Assembly (NCBI GenBank): GCA_900547475.1
Contig: URGW01000012.1
Location: 15,841-79,840 of the forward strand
Direction: 5' to 3'
DNA length: 64,000 nt
From: an uncultured Clostridium sp.
GTDB lineage: Bacteria; Bacillota; Clostridia; Clostridiales; Clostridiaceae
The position numbers and the translations under genes are program-made. Each line of letters begins with the position of its first letter. Within the stretch, counting starts at the first letter, position 1. A model generated the notes under the pieces. That model worked only from the letters and a program-made list of their open reading frames with translations. It searched no databases and had not been told where the DNA came from. Positions 53,768 through 62,137 of this stretch are shown piece after piece.

Positions 53768-54586
53768 ATGGAATGGTTTATGGGATTAAGCCCTGTAGTA
53801 CAGGGATTAGTTGCTACAATATTTACATGGGCGATAACAGCATTAGGTGCATGCTTAGTATTTTTCTTTAAGTCTGTTGATAAGAAGATTTTAAATTGTA
53901 TGCTTGGTTTTGGGGCTGGTGTTATGGTAGCAGCAAGTTTTTGGTCATTATTGAATCCTGCAATAGAGTTATGTTCAGAGTTAGGATATAGTCAAATTAT
54001 ATTACCAGCTATAGGATTTTTTGCTGGCGGAATATTTATAATTTTAGCAGATAAAATGATGGATAAATATTCTTATGGTGTAATAACAGAAAATGACGAA
54101 ATGGCAAAAGACTCAATAGTACAAAAGTATAAGAAGAGTATATTGTTAGTTGTTGCCGTTACTCTTCATAACATACCAGAAGGATTAGCAGTAGGGGTGG
54201 CTTTTGGAGGATTAGCAGTGGGAATACCATCTGCATCAATAGGAGCAGCTATAAGTTTAGCCTTAGGTATAGGGCTTCAAAACTTTCCTGAAGGGGCTGC
54301 AGTTTCTTTACCATTAAGAAGAGAAGGTCTATCAAGAGGGAAAAGTTTCTTCTATGGTCAAGCATCTGGTATAGTAGAGCCGATAGCAGGGGTTTTAGGG
54401 GCAATAGCTGCAATAAGTGTTAGAAGTATGCTTCCATTTTTCTTAGCTTTTTCAGCAGGAGCTATGATATCAGTTGTAGGATCAGAATTATTACCAGAAG
54501 CATCTATTGAAAATAAGGCTTTAACAACAGTAGGATTAATACTTGGATTTATAACTATGATGATTTTAGATGTAGCATTAGGATAA
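53768..54586 (+). CDS. ZIP-family divalent metal transporter
   Basis: A 272-residue inner-membrane transporter with eight hydrophobic segments. The metal-binding helices read HNIPEGLAVGVAFGG and QNFPEGAAVSLPLRREG, the ZIP/ZupT signatures. It probably takes up zinc, iron or manganese. AAAGGA lies upstream of the ATG. No Fur- or Zur-like box is visible directly in front of it. Confidence 0.9.
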   Translation: MEWFMGLSPVVQGLVATIFTWAITALGACLVFFFKSVDKKILNCMLGFGAGVMVAASFWSLLNPAIELCSELGYSQIILPAIGFFAGGIFIILADKMMDKYSYGVITENDEMAKDSIVQKYKKSILLVVAVTLHNIPEGLAVGVAFGGLAVGIPSASIGAAISLALGIGLQNFPEGAAVSLPLRREGLSRGKSFFYGQASGIVEPIAGVLGAIAAISVRSMLPFFLAFSAGAMISVVGSELLPEASIENKALTTVGLILGFITMMILDVALG

Positions 54587-54601
54587 GGGGATACAAACAA
54601 A

Positions 54602-54637
54602 GAAAAAAGGATGACACTATTAAATGTGTATCATCCT
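54602..54637 (-). terminator. Terminator of the enolase gene
   Basis: AGGATGA-CAC (54608-54617) pairs with GTG-TATCATCCT (54626-54637), leaving a two-base bulge. On the minus strand the run of T follows the stem. It lies 28 bases beyond the enolase stop. Confidence 0.75.
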
Positions 54638-54664
54638 AATTTACATAGATAAACTGAAAAGTAA

Positions 54665-55957
54665 CTATTTTATGTTAAAGAAAGCTTTTCTTCCTCTATA
54701 TTCAGCAACTTCACCTAATTCTTCAGAAATTCTGATAAGTTGATTGTACTTAGCAACTCTTTCAGATCTTGCAGGAGCACCAGTCTTAATTTGACCAGCG
54801 TTAACAGCTACAACTAAATCAGCTATTGTAGTATCTTCAGTTTCTCCAGATCTGTGAGAAATAACTGCAGTATATCCAGCTCTGTTAGCCATTTCAATAG
54901 CATTTAAAGTTTCTGTTAAAGTACCAATTTGGTTTAACTTAATTAATATTGAGTTAGCAACACCTCTTTGGATACCATCTTCTAATCTAGAAGTATTAGT
55001 AACAAATAAGTCATCTCCAACTAATTGAACTTTATCTCCAAGTCTTTCAGTTAAAAGCTTCCAACCTTCCCAGTCTTCTTCAGCCATACCATCTTCAATT
55101 GAGATAATTGGATATTTATTAACCCATGCTTCTAAGAAATCAACCATTTCAGCAGCAGTTAAAGTTTTTCCTTCGTGTTCTAAAACGTACTTACCATCTT
55201 TATAGTATTCAGAAGATGCAGCATCTATAGCTATAAACATTTCTTTTCCTGGTTCATATCCAGCTTTAGTTATAGCTTCTAAGATAACTTCAATAGCTTC
55301 TTCATTTGATTTTAAGTTTGGAGCAAATCCACCTTCATCACCAACACCAGTTGAGTAACCTTTATCATTTAAAGTTTTCTTTAAAGAGTGGTAAACTTCA
55401 GCACAAGCTTGGATAGCTTTATCAAATGAATCAAATCCTACAGGCATAACCATGAATTCTTGTAAGTCAACAGAGTTATCTGCATGAGAACCACCATTGA
55501 TTATGTTCATCATTGGAACAGGTAAAACTTTAGCATTTACGCCACCAACATATTGATATAAAGGTAGTCCTAAGAAGTTAGAAGCAGCTTGAGCTACGGC
55601 TAAAGAAACTCCTAATATAGCGTTAGCACCTAAAGAACCTTTGTTTTCAGTTCCATCTAATTCGATTAATTTTTTATCTATAGCAGTTTGATCAAATACA
55701 TTAAATCCTACTAATTCTTTAGCAATTACTTCATTTACGTTTTTAACAGCTGTTTGTACACCCTTACCCATGAAGTAATCTTTATTTCCATCTCTTAATT
55801 CTACAGCTTCATATATACCAGTAGAAGCTCCAGATGGTACAGCAGCTCTTCCTACAGTTCCATCTTCAAGAATAACTTCAACTTCTACAGTTGGGAAGCA
55901 TCTTGAATCTAATATTTGTCTTGCAACAATATTGATTATTTCAACAACGTTTTTCAT
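54665..55957 (-). CDS. eno: Enolase (phosphopyruvate hydratase)
   Basis: A 430-residue glycolytic enzyme converting 2-phosphoglycerate to phosphoenolpyruvate. The sequence shows SGASTGIYEAVELRD, GDEGGFAP, IEDGMAEEDW, the GDDLFVTN metal-ligand block, KLNQIGTLTE and SHRSGETEDT. AAGGAGGA lies upstream of the ATG. Codon use is that of a highly expressed gene. A Fur-type palindrome sits between its promoter and start (see 56011-56037). Confidence 0.97.
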   Translation of the reverse strand: MKNVVEIINIVARQILDSRCFPTVEVEVILEDGTVGRAAVPSGASTGIYEAVELRDGNKDYFMGKGVQTAVKNVNEVIAKELVGFNVFDQTAIDKKLIELDGTENKGSLGANAILGVSLAVAQAASNFLGLPLYQYVGGVNAKVLPVPMMNIINGGSHADNSVDLQEFMVMPVGFDSFDKAIQACAEVYHSLKKTLNDKGYSTGVGDEGGFAPNLKSNEEAIEVILEAITKAGYEPGKEMFIAIDAASSEYYKDGKYVLEHEGKTLTAAEMVDFLEAWVNKYPIISIEDGMAEEDWEGWKLLTERLGDKVQLVGDDLFVTNTSRLEDGIQRGVANSILIKLNQIGTLTETLNAIEMANRAGYTAVISHRSGETEDTTIADLVVAVNAGQIKTGAPARSERVAKYNQLIRISEELGEVAEYRGRKAFFNIK

Positions 55958-56010
55958 TAAAAATCCTCCTTAAATATAAGAAATATATCTATCTGATAAA
56001 GAAAAAATAT

Positions 56011-56037
56011 AATTATTGATAATAATTATCAATAATT
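56011..56037. promoter_or_regulatory. Fur-type box overlapping the enolase transcription start
   Basis: A perfect 27-bp palindrome whose core TGATAATAATTATCA (56017-56031) matches the 7-1-7 Fur consensus TGATAATNATTATCA at every fixed position. It lies directly downstream of the putative enolase -10 (56044-56049), where bound repressor would block transcription. Confidence 0.7.
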
Positions 56038-56043
56038 TACTTG

Positions 56044-56073
56044 ATTATATCAAAAAAAGTAAATAAATAGCAA
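56044..56073 (-). promoter_or_regulatory. Putative enolase promoter
   Basis: On the minus strand TTGCTA (56068-56073) and TATAAT (56044-56049) are 18 bases apart. The predicted start point falls in or at the edge of the Fur-type palindrome. Confidence 0.45.
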
Positions 56074-56079
56074 GGTAAT

Positions 56080-56094
56080 TGAGAATAATTATCA
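56080..56094. promoter_or_regulatory. Second Fur-type box
   Basis: TGAGAATAATTATCA matches the 7-1-7 Fur consensus with one mismatch. It lies 42 bases beyond the first box, upstream of the enolase -35 and about 90 bases upstream of the divergent promoter at 56184-56212. Confidence 0.55.
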
Positions 56095-56183
56095 TTTTTA
56101 TTATTGAAAGGTTTACTTAAAATAACTTTTGGAAAAAAGGATAATAAATTTTGACAATATGATAAAAAAATATCATTTTCTTA

Positions 56184-56212
56184 TTGTTCGAGATTGATTC
56201 ATCTGTTATTAT
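56184..56212 (+). promoter_or_regulatory. Extended -10 promoter of the NifU-like/GGGtGRT operon
   Basis: TTGTTC (56184-56189), 17 bases, then TATTAT (56207-56212) preceded by TGT, the extended -10 element. Transcription would start near 56219 and produce a leader of about 114 bases. Confidence 0.5.
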
Positions 56213-56218
56213 ATAAAG

Positions 56219-56332
56219 GTAGGATGGATTTATTCCCAGTGGGATAAATCTTGACCCAGTTAAGTACAGCCTATTTATTACATAGTATTTAGGAGAGCTA
56301 TAACTAATATTAATTAGGGAGGAATCAATATA
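56219..56332 (+). promoter_or_regulatory. Structured 5' leader of the NifU-like/GGGtGRT operon
   Basis: The leader contains a stable hairpin, GATTTATTCCC (56227-56237) with GGGATAAATC (56241-56250), one bulged T and a three-base loop, followed by a second CCCAG copy at 56255-56259 that could compete for the GGG. Then comes the AGGGAGG site at 56316-56322. No known riboswitch class is recognised. Confidence 0.4.
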
Positions 56333-57025
56333 ATGATGTATTCAAAAGAAGTTGAAGAAATGTGCGTTGTTGCTAAAGGCGCTAATCATGCATGTGCTCC
56401 AATTCCAGTTGAAGGAAAATGGGTACAAGCTACACAAATATCAGATATTTCAGGGTTAACTCACGGAATAGGTTGGTGTGCACCTCAACAAGGAGCTTGT
56501 AAATTAACTTTAAACGTTAAAGGTGGAGTTATCCAAGAAGCATTAGTTGAAACAGTTGGATGTTCAGGAATGACTCACTCAGCTGCTATGGCTTCAGAAA
56601 TATTACCAGGAAGAACTATATTAGAAGCTTTAAACACAGACTTAGTTTGTGATGCTATAAATACAGCAATGAGAGAATTATTCTTACAAATCGTATACGG
56701 AAGATCTCAAACTGCTTTCTCTGAAGGTGGACTACCAATCGGAGCTGGTTTAGAAGACTTAGGTAAGGGATTAAGATCTCAAGTTGGTACAACTTACGGA
56801 ACTTTAGAAAAAGGTCCAAGATACTTAGAAATGGCTGAAGGATACATTACTAAAATCGCATTAGATGAAGATAATGAAATCATCGGTTACAAGTTCGTTC
56901 ACCTAGGAAAAATGATGGAAATGATCGGTAAAGGAATGGATGCTAACGAAGCATTAGAAAAGGCTGCAGGTCAATACGGAAGAGTTGCTGACGCTGTTAA
57001 ATTAATCGATCCAAGACATGAATAA
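56333..57025 (+). CDS. NifU-like iron-sulfur scaffold-type protein, partner of GGGtGRT protein
   Basis: A 230-residue protein whose central part (about residues 45-135) resembles the NifU/IscU scaffold fold (VETVGCSGMTHSAAMASEILPGRTILEAL). Cysteines C49, C56, C77 and C106 are the possible cluster ligands; C11 and C21 lie in an N-terminal extension not found in plain IscU. The C-terminal part (GYKFVHLGKMMEMIGKGMDANEALEKAAGQYG) is special to this family. Two ATGs stand side by side; AGGGAGG lies ten bases before the first. Codons are strongly biased to those of abundant proteins. It forms an operon with the next gene 21 bases on. The biochemical role is unknown. Confidence 0.75.
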   Translation: MMYSKEVEEMCVVAKGANHACAPIPVEGKWVQATQISDISGLTHGIGWCAPQQGACKLTLNVKGGVIQEALVETVGCSGMTHSAAMASEILPGRTILEALNTDLVCDAINTAMRELFLQIVYGRSQTAFSEGGLPIGAGLEDLGKGLRSQVGTTYGTLEKGPRYLEMAEGYITKIALDEDNEIIGYKFVHLGKMMEMIGKGMDANEALEKAAGQYGRVADAVKLIDPRHE

Positions 57026-57046
57026 TTTGTAAGGAGGAATTTTGAC

Positions 57047-58045
57047 ATGGCATTATTTGAAAGTTATGAAAGAAGAATAGGACAAATCACTCCAGTTTTA
57101 GAAAAGTATGGAATGAAAACATTAGAAGATGCTAAAGCTGTATGTGATGAGTATGGAATAGATCCATATAAAATCGTTAAAGAAACTCAACCAATCGCAT
57201 TCGAAAATGCTGCTTGGGCATACGTTTTAGGTGCTGCAATCGCTATAAAGAAAGGTTGCACAAAGGCTGCTGACGCTGCTGAAGCTATCGGAGAAGGGTT
57301 ACAAGCTTTCTGTATCCCAGGTTCTGTTGCTGATGACAGAAAAGTTGGTTTAGGACACGGTAACTTAGGAGCTATGCTTTTAAGAGAAGAAACTAAATGT
57401 TTCGCATTCTTAGCAGGTCACGAATCTTTCGCTGCTGCTGAAGGTGCTATTAAAATAGCTGAAAAAGCTAACAAAGTAAGAAAAGAACCATTAAGAGTTA
57501 TCTTAAACGGTCTTGGAAAAGATGCTGCTAAGATAATTTCAAGAATTAACGGATTTACTTATGTTGAAACTAAATTTGATTTCTTCACTGGTAAATTAGA
57601 AATAGTTAATTCAAAAGCTTACTCTAACGGACCAAGAGCTAAGGTTAACTGCTATGGATCAAACGACGTTAGAGAAGGTGTTGCTATAATGCATCACGAA
57701 GGTGTTGACGTATCAATCACTGGTAACTCAACTAATCCAACAAGATTCCAACACCCAGTTGCTGGAACATACAAAAAAGAATGTATTGAATTAGGTAAGA
57801 AATACTTCTCAGTTGCATCAGGTGGTGGTACTGGAAGAACTCTTCACCCAGATAACATGGCTGCAGGTCCAGCTTCTTACGGTATGACAGATACTATGGG
57901 AAGAATGCACTCAGATGCTCAATTCGCTGGTTCTTCATCAGTTCCTGCTCACGTAGAAATGATGGGATTAATCGGTGCTGGTAACAACCCAATGGTTGGT
58001 ATGACAGTTGCAGTTGCTGTTGCTGTAGAAGAGCACGCTAAATAA
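57047..58045 (+). CDS. GGGtGRT-family protein of unknown function
   Basis: A 332-residue soluble protein with the motif GGGTGRT at residues 259-265, which names the family. It has no membrane segment or signal peptide. Conserved-looking glycine- and histidine-rich stretches include LGHGNLGAML, ITGNSTNPTRFQHPV and RTLHPDNMAAGPASYGMTD; cysteines are few. Codon use (ATC, AAC, TTC, GGT) is sharply unlike most neighbours and matches highly expressed genes such as enolase. AAGGAGG precedes the ATG. With the NifU-like partner it probably acts in Fe-S or iron metabolism, which is inference from gene context and the Fur boxes. Confidence 0.75.
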   Translation: MALFESYERRIGQITPVLEKYGMKTLEDAKAVCDEYGIDPYKIVKETQPIAFENAAWAYVLGAAIAIKKGCTKAADAAEAIGEGLQAFCIPGSVADDRKVGLGHGNLGAMLLREETKCFAFLAGHESFAAAEGAIKIAEKANKVRKEPLRVILNGLGKDAAKIISRINGFTYVETKFDFFTGKLEIVNSKAYSNGPRAKVNCYGSNDVREGVAIMHHEGVDVSITGNSTNPTRFQHPVAGTYKKECIELGKKYFSVASGGGTGRTLHPDNMAAGPASYGMTDTMGRMHSDAQFAGSSSVPAHVEMMGLIGAGNNPMVGMTVAVAVAVEEHAK

Positions 58046-58058
58046 TATATTTATAATT

Positions 58059-58157
58059 GTTTACTTATAAAAAAGTATCGAACTTTATAAAATAGTTCCG
58101 AAAAGAATTATAAAAAAGTTCTGAAAAATAGAGTCTCATATGAAATTGTAATGATTT
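58059..58157 (+). repeat. Intergenic repeat, copy A
   Basis: About 99 bases beginning GTTTACTTATAAAAAAGT are found again, shortened, at 62126-62205. Within copy A a roughly 20-base unit (TTATAAAAWAGTTCYGAAAA) occurs twice, while copy B has it once. The repeat includes the left arm of the terminator at 58130-58175. Confidence 0.7.
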
Positions 58158-58175
58158 TGTATGGGGCTCTTTTTG
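58130..58175 (+). terminator. Terminator of the NifU-like/GGGtGRT operon
   Basis: A 12-bp stem with several G-U pairs (58130-58141, 58159-58170) is followed by five T. The gap after it up to 58342 holds an extended -10 element (TGGTATAAT, 58271-58279) and nothing else clear. Confidence 0.7.
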
Positions 58176-58342
58176 TGTTAGGGTAGGAAAAATGGGAGAT
58201 GATAATGAGAAGAATGACAATAAAAATCATACATGTATATATTGAAAATAATTATATATATAGAATATTATGGTATAATTAAGAGTAGAAACTAAGTTGT
58301 AATTGTAATTTATGGTGAATTAGTTTAAAGGGGGAATATACT

Positions 58343-58739
58343 TTGAAAAAATAAAATAACAGTATGTATTATTTGTATCTCTGTTCTTTGTGGTTTAGTT
58401 TTATGGGGAGTTACACCTAAAAAGATTGATGCTTCTAAAGTAGTTAATTTAGTTCAAAGTAATTATGAATCAATTACTGTGAATGATAAAAAAATTGAGT
58501 CAGGTACAAAGAATCAGTATCTTATAGATGACTTTATATCAAAGTTATCGATATATACTTTAAAAAAATATGATGGTGAATTACCGAAAAACTATTCTTA
58601 TAAAGTCGATATCAAGGGAAATGATGGTTCAGAAATTACTTTGTTTGATAATGATTATTTAGTTGTGAGTAGTAGTAAGTATAAAATTGTGGAAGGTACG
58701 ATTGATTTAAATAAATTTTATACCATTTTTATGGAATAA
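58343..58739 (+). pseudogene. Small secreted/membrane-anchored protein gene with start-proximal frameshift
   Basis: A GGGGGA site precedes a TTG at 58343 which runs into a run of six A (58346-58351) and then a stop. Reading with five A joins this start to an open frame of about 131 codons beginning MKNKITVCIICISVLCGLVL, a good membrane anchor or signal segment, followed by a Lys/Asp-rich soluble part. As it stands only an internal GTG at 58479 could start the frame. The single-base change may be decay, phase variation or a sequencing error. No family is recognised. Confidence 0.55.
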
Positions 58740-58774
58740 TATATATTCTTATTTTGATTGGAGGAGTTGAAATT

Positions 58775-59105
58775 TTGATACAATTTATTTTTACAGCAAT
58801 ACTAATTTTTTTATTTTTATATTTTATGCTAATTTTTCATGAAAGTGGACATGCCCTTTTTGCTATTATCTTTACAAATCATGAGGTGAAAATTAGACTA
58901 GGAGGATATTCTGATAAAAAGATATTCAATTCTATATTTAAGTAACTATATACTTAAATTTATGTTTATATCTTCTGTGTGGCAGTTTATTATAACAATG
59001 GCTCCAATAAAATATACAAGGCGTTGGGATGCATATGAAGGAATGAATAGTGACGGGTTAAATATATTAAATATTTTGTTTAAAGAAAAAATAAATATAA
59101 ATTAA
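58775..59105 (+). pseudogene. Broken M50-like metalloprotease gene
   Basis: The first fragment (TTG at 58775, GGAGGAG eight bases upstream, stop at 58945) encodes a membrane segment with HESGH, the zinc-binding HExxH of site-2-protease-like peptidases. A second frame (58944-59105) encodes a further membrane segment and an ending WDAYEGMNSDGLNIL, which reads like the C-terminus of such a protein. The middle and frame are lost, so an internal deletion is likely. It would be inactive. Confidence 0.6.
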
Positions 59106-59123
59106 TATTTATGGGGGTAGGTT

Positions 59124-60028
59124 ATGAATGTTAGAATAATAAACTTAGAAAAAGAATTAATAAATTTAAAAAATATGAAGAATATTTTAAGTAATGATGA
59201 GTTATTAAAGTTTTGTATAAATAATAAGGAGTTTTTGAATGCTTATGTAAAGGCAATGGAGTTAAAGATGGATTCAAAGATTTTTCTTTAAGTCTATATA
59301 ATTCAATGATTAAGTATCCTAATATTTTAAATGAAATTGATAAAGTAGCATCTAATATAATAATTGATAAAAATAATATTAAGGATAAACTTTCATTTTT
59401 AAGTGAACTCTCAAATTATAATAAAAATTTAGACATAATAATGTTTTATGGTGGATTTAATGATGGAATATGTACTTATGGAGATAATATATATTATGGA
59501 ATGGAATGGTTTGTAAATCCTGATAATATAAAAATGAAAAATGATGAAATTCTATATAATTATTTAAAGCAATATAGTATTAATCCCAAAGATATTATCT
59601 ATAATACAATGATTCATGAGTTTGTTCATATTTGTTCTTCGGAAATAAAAGATAAAAGTACTTGGATGTGGCACTTAATTGAAGAAGGAAGGGCTGCATA
59701 TATAACTAATCAATTAGATAAAAGGGATGATTTAGGATTACTTATGAGTAAGGAAGATTTAAGTTGGTGCAAGAAAAATGAAAAATATCTTTTCAATGAA
59801 ATGTTTAAGAGTATTTCCAAAAATGATGAGAATAAATATTTTCATTTTATATCTCCAAGAAAACATATATGTGGTATTTCAAGAACAGGCTATTTTATAG
59901 GGTATAAATTAATTGAAACTTATATGAATACATTAGATAAATTAAATAAAAAAGAAAAAATAAAGAAATTGCTTTGTGCAAATGAAACTGAAGTTTATTT
60001 TAAGATTTTAAGAGATATGTGCTTATAG
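59124..60028 (+). pseudogene. DUF2268-like zinc metalloprotease gene with one frameshift
   Basis: The start at 59124 has GGGGGTAGG upstream. The first frame stops at 59290, but in the next frame the protein continues without a gap (DFSLSLYNSMIKYPN) to 60028. Restoring one A at the AAA near 59278 makes a single product of about 301 residues. The zinc motif HEFVH and the later EEGRAAY glutamate match DUF2268-type proteases. The intact second part could be translated alone from ATG 59306, but has no clear ribosome-binding site. Confidence 0.65.
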
Positions 60029-60150
60029 AAGATATAGTTTAATGAATTATATATTTTTTGGTGAAATTTTTATATTATTACACTTTAAAACAGAATAAAT
60101 TAAGAACAAGCAATGTTTAGTATTTGAAAATAAAAAGGGGGAAGTTTCTT

Positions 60151-60420
60151 ATGATATTTATTTGGAATAGAAAAGAAGTTTATAATGGATTTTCTATAGA
60201 TGAATTTAATAAAATTAAGGAGATTTTATCAGTGAAAGGAATACAATATGATTTTAAAATAGTTAATAGAAGTACATCATCTGGATTTGACAGTACTCGC
60301 GGAAGAATAGGTAGTATGGGGGAAAATCTAAAGTATTCTTATGAATATTATATTTATGTCAATAAAAACAATTATGATGATGCACTATTTGTAATTAATA
60401 ATTACAATAAATCAATATAG
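60151..60420 (+). CDS. Small protein of unknown function
   Basis: An 89-residue protein starting MIFIWNRKEVYNGFS with GGGGGA eight or so bases upstream; the ATG at 60124 is rejected. It resembles in size and pattern the small ferredoxin-fold signalling proteins that begin with a cofactor-free beta strand, but I cannot assign a family. Confidence 0.55.
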   Translation: MIFIWNRKEVYNGFSIDEFNKIKEILSVKGIQYDFKIVNRSTSSGFDSTRGRIGSMGENLKYSYEYYIYVNKNNYDDALFVINNYNKSI

Positions 60421-60471
60421 TAAAGTTATATGTAATAATAATATTTTTAATTATTATATAAGTAATAGAGA

Positions 60472-60497
60472 AATAGATAAATAGATAAATAGATAAG
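60472..60497. repeat. Short tandem repeat, unit ATAGATAA
   Basis: Slightly over three copies of the 8-base unit stand head to tail. It is a simple-sequence repeat in a non-coding gap and not near a start codon. Confidence 0.8.
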
Positions 60498-60590
60498 TAT
60501 CTAAATAGTAACATACTTTAATAAACATAGTTAAATTTTGAATTTGAAAGTGGGTGAAATCTCAAGGTGGGAAAAGAACGAATTAACTAC

Positions 60591-60665
60591 TTGGTGCAGT
60601 TATAATAGCTGATAGTAGATTGTACCAAGAATAAATTTATATATACTATCAGTAAACTGCACCAA
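60591..60665. repeat. Long interrupted palindrome
   Basis: TTGGTGCAGTT (60591-60601) and its exact inverse (60655-60665) enclose a second inverted pair, CTGATAGTA (60609-60617) and 60644-60652. The whole 75-base element could fold as an extended hairpin. It lies about 40 bases before the methyltransferase gene. It may be a leader RNA or a miniature inverted-repeat element. Confidence 0.5.
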
Positions 60666-60705
60666 TTTTCTATTAATTAAAAAATATATGAAAAGAGGGG
60701 CAGTT

Positions 60706-61461
60706 ATGAATTATAGTAAGTTAAAAGAAGCATGGAAAAAAGAAGAAGAAGCTACATTTAAAGGGTGGGATTTCGCTTATTTAGAAAATAGATGGGATGA
60801 TGAAGAGCTACCTTGGAACTATGAAGATATAATAAAGAAATATTTAAGACAAGATTATAAATTATTAGATATGGGTACTGGTGGCGGAGAGTTTTTATTA
60901 TCACTTAATCATCCTTATAATAACACATCTGTTACAGAAATGTGGGAGCCTAATGTTGAATTATGCAAACAAAATTTAGAACCACTTGGAATTGAAGTGA
61001 GGCAGGTTTTTAATGATTCTCAATTACCATTTGAAGATAATACTTTTGATATAATTATCAATAGACATGAGTCTTTTGATATTAATGAAGTAAGGAGAAT
61101 ATTGAAGACTAACGGAATTTTCATTACTCAACAAGTCGGTGGAAAGAATAATGAAATATTATCTAAGGCATTAATAAAAGACTTTAAGCCATTATATTCA
61201 AATAATACTTTAGATAATAACCTAAAAAATTTAGAAAATAACTTATTTGAAGTTTTATATGCTAATGAATATTTTCCTTATTTACGTTTTAGAGATATTG
61301 GGGCAATTGTTTATTTTGCTAAAATTATTGAATGGGAATTTCCAAATTTCTCTGTAGAGAATTGCTTTGAGGAACTATGTAAATTAAATGAAGATATAAA
61401 TTCTAAGGGATATGTAGAAAGTATTGAACACAGATATATAATAGTTTCCAGAAAAAAATAA
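60706..61461 (+). CDS. Class I SAM-dependent methyltransferase
   Basis: A 251-residue methyltransferase with motif I LLDMGTGGGEFLL, the acidic post-I TEMWEPN, and a motif IV-like DIIINRHESFD. The substrate is unknown. The ATG at 60706 follows GAGGGG by six bases; the upstream ATG at 60688 is less likely. Confidence 0.85.
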   Translation: MNYSKLKEAWKKEEEATFKGWDFAYLENRWDDEELPWNYEDIIKKYLRQDYKLLDMGTGGGEFLLSLNHPYNNTSVTEMWEPNVELCKQNLEPLGIEVRQVFNDSQLPFEDNTFDIIINRHESFDINEVRRILKTNGIFITQQVGGKNNEILSKALIKDFKPLYSNNTLDNNLKNLENNLFEVLYANEYFPYLRFRDIGAIVYFAKIIEWEFPNFSVENCFEELCKLNEDINSKGYVESIEHRYIIVSRKK

Positions 61462-61613
61462 TTGTATATGGAGATTTTAACTTAAGAAAGTCTTTTAATA
61501 AAAATGGAGATATATAGATTATTGACCACAAAGCATACAGTATAATATATTTATAAATTAAAGTGTAATTATATTTTAAAGGAAATAGGGTGAGATGCAA
61601 GAGGAGGAAGATT

Positions 61614-61859
61614 ATGGGTAATGTTATTAATATACGAAAAGTAGATGTTGGTGATGCTAATACATTAGCTTATATACAAACAGAATCATGGAAAAGTGCA
61701 TTTAATAGAATTTTATCTAAAGAAGATTTAGAGAAATATATTGATGTGAATAGAGCCGTTGAATTATATAATATGTTGTTAAGTGAAAATATTGGGAATG
61801 GATTTATACTAACAATTAATGAAAATCCTCATTGTATGGCATATTGGGATAAAATTTAA
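61614..61859 (+). pseudogene. Truncated GNAT acetyltransferase gene
   Basis: A good GAGGAGG site precedes the ATG. The 81 residues match only the N-terminal half of a GNAT protein (IRKVDVGDANTLAYIQTESWKSAF), ending before the acetyl-CoA binding motif. The missing C-terminal half is not found nearby in any frame, so it is probably non-functional. Confidence 0.6.
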
Positions 61860-61906
61860 GTATTGTAGTATTATCACGTTCGGATATTATTATTAATAAA
61901 GAGGCA

Positions 61907-62137
61907 ATGCTTCCTATTCAACTATATGAGCAAGCATTTATATTACTTAGCTTTGGAGCTATTCCAATGGTAATTGCATGTTATATGGTGTATAAGGTTT
62001 ATGAAATTAAAAAGAGTTATCACCCTAAAAGAAATAGTATAGTTATATTTATTCCTGGAATAATTTGTGTAAGTTGTGCAACTTTTATGTTTGCTTTATT
62101 ATTTGTTGGAATTATTAACTATTATGTTTACTTATAA
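61907..62137 (+). CDS. Small two-helix membrane protein
   Basis: A 76-residue protein with two hydrophobic segments separated by a basic loop. The ribosome-binding site AGAGG is only three bases from the ATG, so expression is doubtful. The frame continues upstream without a start to 61853. No family is recognised. Its last codons coincide with the start of repeat copy B. Confidence 0.4.
   Translation: MLPIQLYEQAFILLSFGAIPMVIACYMVYKVYEIKKSYHPKRNSIVIFIPGIICVSCATFMFALLFVGIINYYVYL

Noticed and set aside
60472..60497. CRISPR-like repeats
   Set aside because: The unit is 8 bases, contiguous, with no spacers; no cas genes occur in the window.
61403..61600. Minus-strand 65-codon open frame
   Set aside because: It overlaps the end of the methyltransferase gene, has no ribosome-binding site, and looks like a chance frame in AT-rich DNA.
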